From Micavibrio sp. UBA5572 (lineage in GTDB: Bacteria; Pseudomonadota; Alphaproteobacteria; Micavibrionales; Micavibrionaceae): a stretch of 44,101 bases of DNA. The stretch is taken from positions 1 to 44,101 of the forward strand of contig DIMG01000023.1 of assembly GCA_002425415.1 (NCBI GenBank). The letters are read 5' to 3'. Below the pieces are notes generated by a model. It saw nothing but the letters and a program-made list of their open reading frames with translations. It did no database searches and had not been told where the DNA came from. Below, one piece after another: positions 41,759 to 44,101 of the stretch. The first letter of the stretch is position 1, and the number at the start of each line of letters is the position of its first letter. Both the position numbers and the translations under genes were made by a program.

Positions 41759-42589
41759 TTAGTCAGGGGTTTCATCACATCCGATCACCACCACACCGGA
41801 ATCATCAACCAACGCTGCCCCTTGGGACATCATATTATTGACAAAATGTGCGGCGCGATCACCATGCCACGTAATATCGGTTTGAACATCAGACCCAGAC
41901 GCATGACCAATCGCCGTTTTATGAAACCAGAAACAAGACCGGATATCATTCCCGTCAATTGGCAAACCGGAATGGGGAATCCATGTTGTCCCCAACCATT
42001 TCTTGGCTTGAGTTCCTTTATATGGAAGCTCATCAGAGCCAACAAATTCACTGCTTGAAAACTCTGGAACTTTTAATAATTCACTCCATTGCTTCCAACC
42101 AATAACGGCAAAACGACCACCATCATCAGGAATATCGGACAAACCTAAAAGCTCGAACGCTTCCAGAACCTTATCACGGGTCAAACCGGTATTCCCATCA
42201 ACAACACTTAAACTGGATGCAGATGCCAAAGCCGCAATAATCAGATCATCTGTTTTACGACCCAGAGCATACGCCCCAGCATTGGCGATCACATGGCGTT
42301 CATCATGGTTGATTTTCAGCTCGTCAAATCGATCAACCCAATCACCGGCATAGAAGTCCTGCAATTCACATTCAATTGACGAATGAGACAAATTCATCAC
42401 CGGCACCATACCATGAGTTGATTTGGTAGACGCAGTTCCTTTGCCGACTTTTTGAAAGACAACGGACGAACCTTTGACATTATTAATGGTTCTGACAGCT
42501 CCACGGAGCTTTGACCCTTGACGCTGATAGGCCTCATGGACTTCGCGCTCAAATTGCTTCACAAATGACTGTGGAAGTTCGGTACTCAT
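41759..42589 (-). CDS. Phage major capsid protein
   Basis: The 276-residue protein has AAGGAG 7 bases before the ATG. N-terminal LPQSFVKQFEREVHEAYQRQGSKL precedes a beta-rich region, with DFYAGDWVDRFDELKINHDER and AYALGRKTDDLIIAAL. This pattern fits phage capsid proteins of the HK97-like fold found in alphaproteobacterial short-tailed phages, although I could not align it to a named phage. It sits between scaffold and tail-tube A, as in T7, and a terminator follows. Confidence 0.85.
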   Translation of the reverse strand: MSTELPQSFVKQFEREVHEAYQRQGSKLRGAVRTINNVKGSSVVFQKVGKGTASTKSTHGMVPVMNLSHSSIECELQDFYAGDWVDRFDELKINHDERHVIANAGAYALGRKTDDLIIAALASASSLSVVDGNTGLTRDKVLEAFELLGLSDIPDDGGRFAVIGWKQWSELLKVPEFSSSEFVGSDELPYKGTQAKKWLGTTWIPHSGLPIDGNDIRSCFWFHKTAIGHASGSDVQTDITWHGDRAAHFVNNMMSQGAALVDDSGVVVIGCDETPD

Positions 42590-42887
42590 ATATTATCTCC
42601 TTGATATATATAGAAAATGAAAACAAATCTCGAAAAGGTTATCGAAAACTCGGCCCAAACAAAGACAGATAAGGGAACAGGCAAAAGCGGTTAACTTTTG
42701 TTCTCTGTGGATTGTAGTGCCGGAATGCGACATTCTGACATCACAAAAAAACTTGTTTTTTTACTTCCAGACCCTTATATTGATGGGGGTCGGTAATTAC
42801 GTAAATAAATCTACGTAATTTTTTTATATGTTCTTGGTGATTGTTTATAAAAATTAATTTATACTGGACGAACACGAGGGCATCAGT
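42590..42887. other. Palindrome-rich control region between capsid and PilZ genes
   Basis: This 298-base divergent space has no gene I can support. It contains several inverted repeats: GAATG/CATTC near 42724-42736, GACCC/GGGTC near 42771-42792, and the AATTACGTA/TACGTAATT palindrome at 42795-42820. A TATACT box lies about 30 bases before the PilZ start. The region probably drives the PilZ gene and may also carry a capsid promoter on the other strand. Confidence 0.5.
42795..42825 (+). terminator. Palindrome with T-run upstream of the PilZ gene
   Basis: AATTACGTA (42795-42803) and TACGTAATT (42812-42820) are exact complements with an 8-base loop and a following T-run. As nothing is known to be transcribed into it from the left, it may instead be a binding site (operator) for the PilZ promoter; the AT-rich stem would be a weak terminator. 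Confidence 0.45.
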
Positions 42888-43289
42888 ATGCTGCAGGCCA
42901 TTATGTCAGCACTTAAATTCAAAAAAACACTTTCTTCTGATGGAGGTAATAACAGCTTCTCATCCAGAAGAACGCATCCCCGTCGCTCATGTGACCAATG
43001 CATAGGCTTTGTCAATGGCAAAGCCCACCCGATCCTCGATTGGAGTCCAGGCGGAGTCAAAGTCTTCGGCGACTCACGTCCGGTTGCTTTGGGTGACAGC
43101 ATGGATGTCGAGATGAAATTTCATCTGCGCGACCATTTGATTCATGTCAAACACCGAGCAATCGTGGTGCGCAAAATGGCAGAAACATTTTCTCTGCAAT
43201 TTGAGCCCCTGACAGCCGACATTCGCAAGACATTTCAGAACGTCATTGACGACTTTAATGCCCGCGAATTCGCCGGATCACAAGCCTAG
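42888..43289 (+). CDS. PilZ-domain protein inside the phage structural module
   Basis: The 133-residue protein carries the cyclic-di-GMP binding signature of PilZ: an RxxxR box, RTHPR at residues 28-32 followed by Arg33, and the D/NxSxxG motif D51-x-S53-x-x-G56 (ILDWSPGG). The remainder is beta-rich (GDSMDVEMKFHL, FSLQFEPL) with a C-terminal helix. It is on the opposite strand to every other phage gene, between scaffold and major capsid, and its stop overlaps the scaffold stop by 4 bases. GAGG lies 8 bases before the ATG. It may be a cargo (moron) gene that lets the element respond to or alter host cyclic-di-GMP signalling. Confidence 0.85.
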   Translation: MLQAIMSALKFKKTLSSDGGNNSFSSRRTHPRRSCDQCIGFVNGKAHPILDWSPGGVKVFGDSRPVALGDSMDVEMKFHLRDHLIHVKHRAIVVRKMAETFSLQFEPLTADIRKTFQNVIDDFNAREFAGSQA

Positions 43290-44065
43290 CGATCTCCCCC
43301 ATACAACTTTTCAAAACCTTCGCTGACTTTTGCAATAAAGGAAGGGTTTCGGTCGCGCCAATAACGTGGATCTTGCATCATCTTGCGCAAAGCGGCTTCA
43401 TCCAAAACCGATAAATCCGAAGACGCAGCACGGACTGATGGAATTTTACCGTCTTTTTGCATCATCTTATACAAAGCCATCACACCATCATAAGAACAAG
43501 CCATGCCCTCAAAAGCTTGTTGCGGTAAGACTTTTTGCCCGAACTCGTGTAATTGTCTGGAAATTTCCTGCCATTGTGAGACCCCACCAAAGGATTCAAC
43601 CAACCGCTCAATTTCACGCTCCGCCTGAAACTCTGCTGCCATTTCAAGAATTAAGGGAACAAGCTTTTCAGCAGCCAAATCATAAACTTCTTGAACCTGA
43701 TCCGGTGTAAAACCTTTTCCATGAAGCCGCATATTCAATTCCGGGTCAACATCCAAAAAATCATTGGACAAAGTAATTTGATATCCATCAGGCGTATCGG
43801 GAACACCAAGATATTTCAAGAACCGCATACGATCTTCATCATTTTCCGGCACAGGAATCATACTGGATAATTTTTTTTCCAACGCCAGATAAGAATTCAA
43901 CAAAACATCGGCACGAAGCTCTTTTTTCTCTGCATCCCAGAATTTCTCCGGAACATGCGATGGACGATCATTTTGACCAGAACTCTTCGTCTTTTCCTTT
44001 TTGTTCTGATCGTCCTGCATTTCTTTTTCAGCAGTAACTTGTGCTGTTAAGTATGTCTCACTCAT
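43286..44065 (-). CDS. Phage scaffold / capsid assembly protein (T7 gp9-like)
   Basis: The 259-residue protein has AGGAG 8 bases upstream. An acidic/Lys-rich N-terminus (ETYLTAQVTAEKEMQDDQNKK) leads to VPEKFWDAEKKELRADVLLNSYLALEKKL and FLKYLGVPDTPDGYQITL, typical of T7-like scaffold proteins that shape the prohead. It ends with charged helices (LRKMMQDPRYWRDRNPSFIAKV). It is the first complete phage gene on this strand at the right edge; a portal gene would be expected upstream, outside the window. Confidence 0.85.
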   Translation of the reverse strand: MSETYLTAQVTAEKEMQDDQNKKEKTKSSGQNDRPSHVPEKFWDAEKKELRADVLLNSYLALEKKLSSMIPVPENDEDRMRFLKYLGVPDTPDGYQITLSNDFLDVDPELNMRLHGKGFTPDQVQEVYDLAAEKLVPLILEMAAEFQAEREIERLVESFGGVSQWQEISRQLHEFGQKVLPQQAFEGMACSYDGVMALYKMMQKDGKIPSVRAASSDLSVLDEAALRKMMQDPRYWRDRNPSFIAKVSEGFEKLYGGDR

Positions 44066-44101
44066 TATATTTTCTCCTGAGGTAATCCCCCCTGCAATTA
44101 A

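Overview
The window looks like chromosomal DNA of an alphaproteobacterium of moderate GC content (roughly 45% by eye). The clearest evidence is a circularly permuted, two-piece tmRNA gene in which the acceptor half is encoded before the coding half. An alphaproteobacterial-type SspB, a GTA-type holin and the general gene set agree. The order or genus cannot be fixed from this sequence alone. No tRNA, rRNA, CRISPR array, insertion sequence or integrase was seen.

Bases 1-33,000 are mostly core and housekeeping genes. In order they are: the 3' end of a phage-like fibre/lectin protein; phoH-like and thyA (minus strand) and two unrecognised genes; ssrA with sspB directly downstream; trhP (U32 family); a candidate small RNA on the minus strand; an alpha/beta hydrolase overlapping an ABC ATPase that has no permease; an orphan gene and a stand-alone Aer-type PAS protein; nhaD plus a DMT-like transporter; a solitary FlgC-like rod protein; and a secreted protein. 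The branched-chain amino acid operon ilvB-ilvN-lipoprotein-ilvC follows on the minus strand, preceded by an Ile/Leu/Val-rich leader peptide and an attenuator hairpin. Next come degP-miaA, then a K+ channel-dapD-dapE operon, DUF3108, glmU-glmS and a membrane protein, an MscS channel, folA, an aminotransferase and nhaA. These genes cover cell-wall precursor synthesis (GlmU, GlmS, DapD, DapE), folate/thymidylate metabolism (ThyA, FolA), ion homeostasis (NhaA, NhaD, K+ channel, MscS) and proteolysis or trans-translation (DegP, ssrA, SspB).

From 33,084 to the right edge, the minus strand carries a short-tailed-phage (podovirus/T7-like) virion and lysis module. Read in transcription order it is: scaffold, major capsid, a small protein, tail-tube A, tail-tube B, a coiled-coil protein, a beta-helix tailspike, a small protein, terminase large subunit, a small membrane protein, a SleB-type hydrolase and a GTA-type holin. 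It abuts nhaA. One gene in it, a PilZ-domain protein between scaffold and capsid, lies on the opposite strand with its own palindrome-rich control region. Portal, replication and integration genes are not in the window, so it is unresolved whether this is an intact prophage, a remnant or a gene-transfer particle locus.

The most interesting new observations are: (1) a 24-codon tmRNA tag that carries the SspB-type AANDN signal twice, next to sspB; (2) a well-formed candidate small RNA on the minus strand at about 6947-7149, with a consensus promoter, a C7 loop and an intrinsic terminator; (3) a second promoter-led intergenic transcript at 31,453-31,669 sharing an exact 10-mer with that C-rich loop; (4) the ilv leader peptide and attenuator; and (5) the PilZ gene embedded in the phage capsid region.
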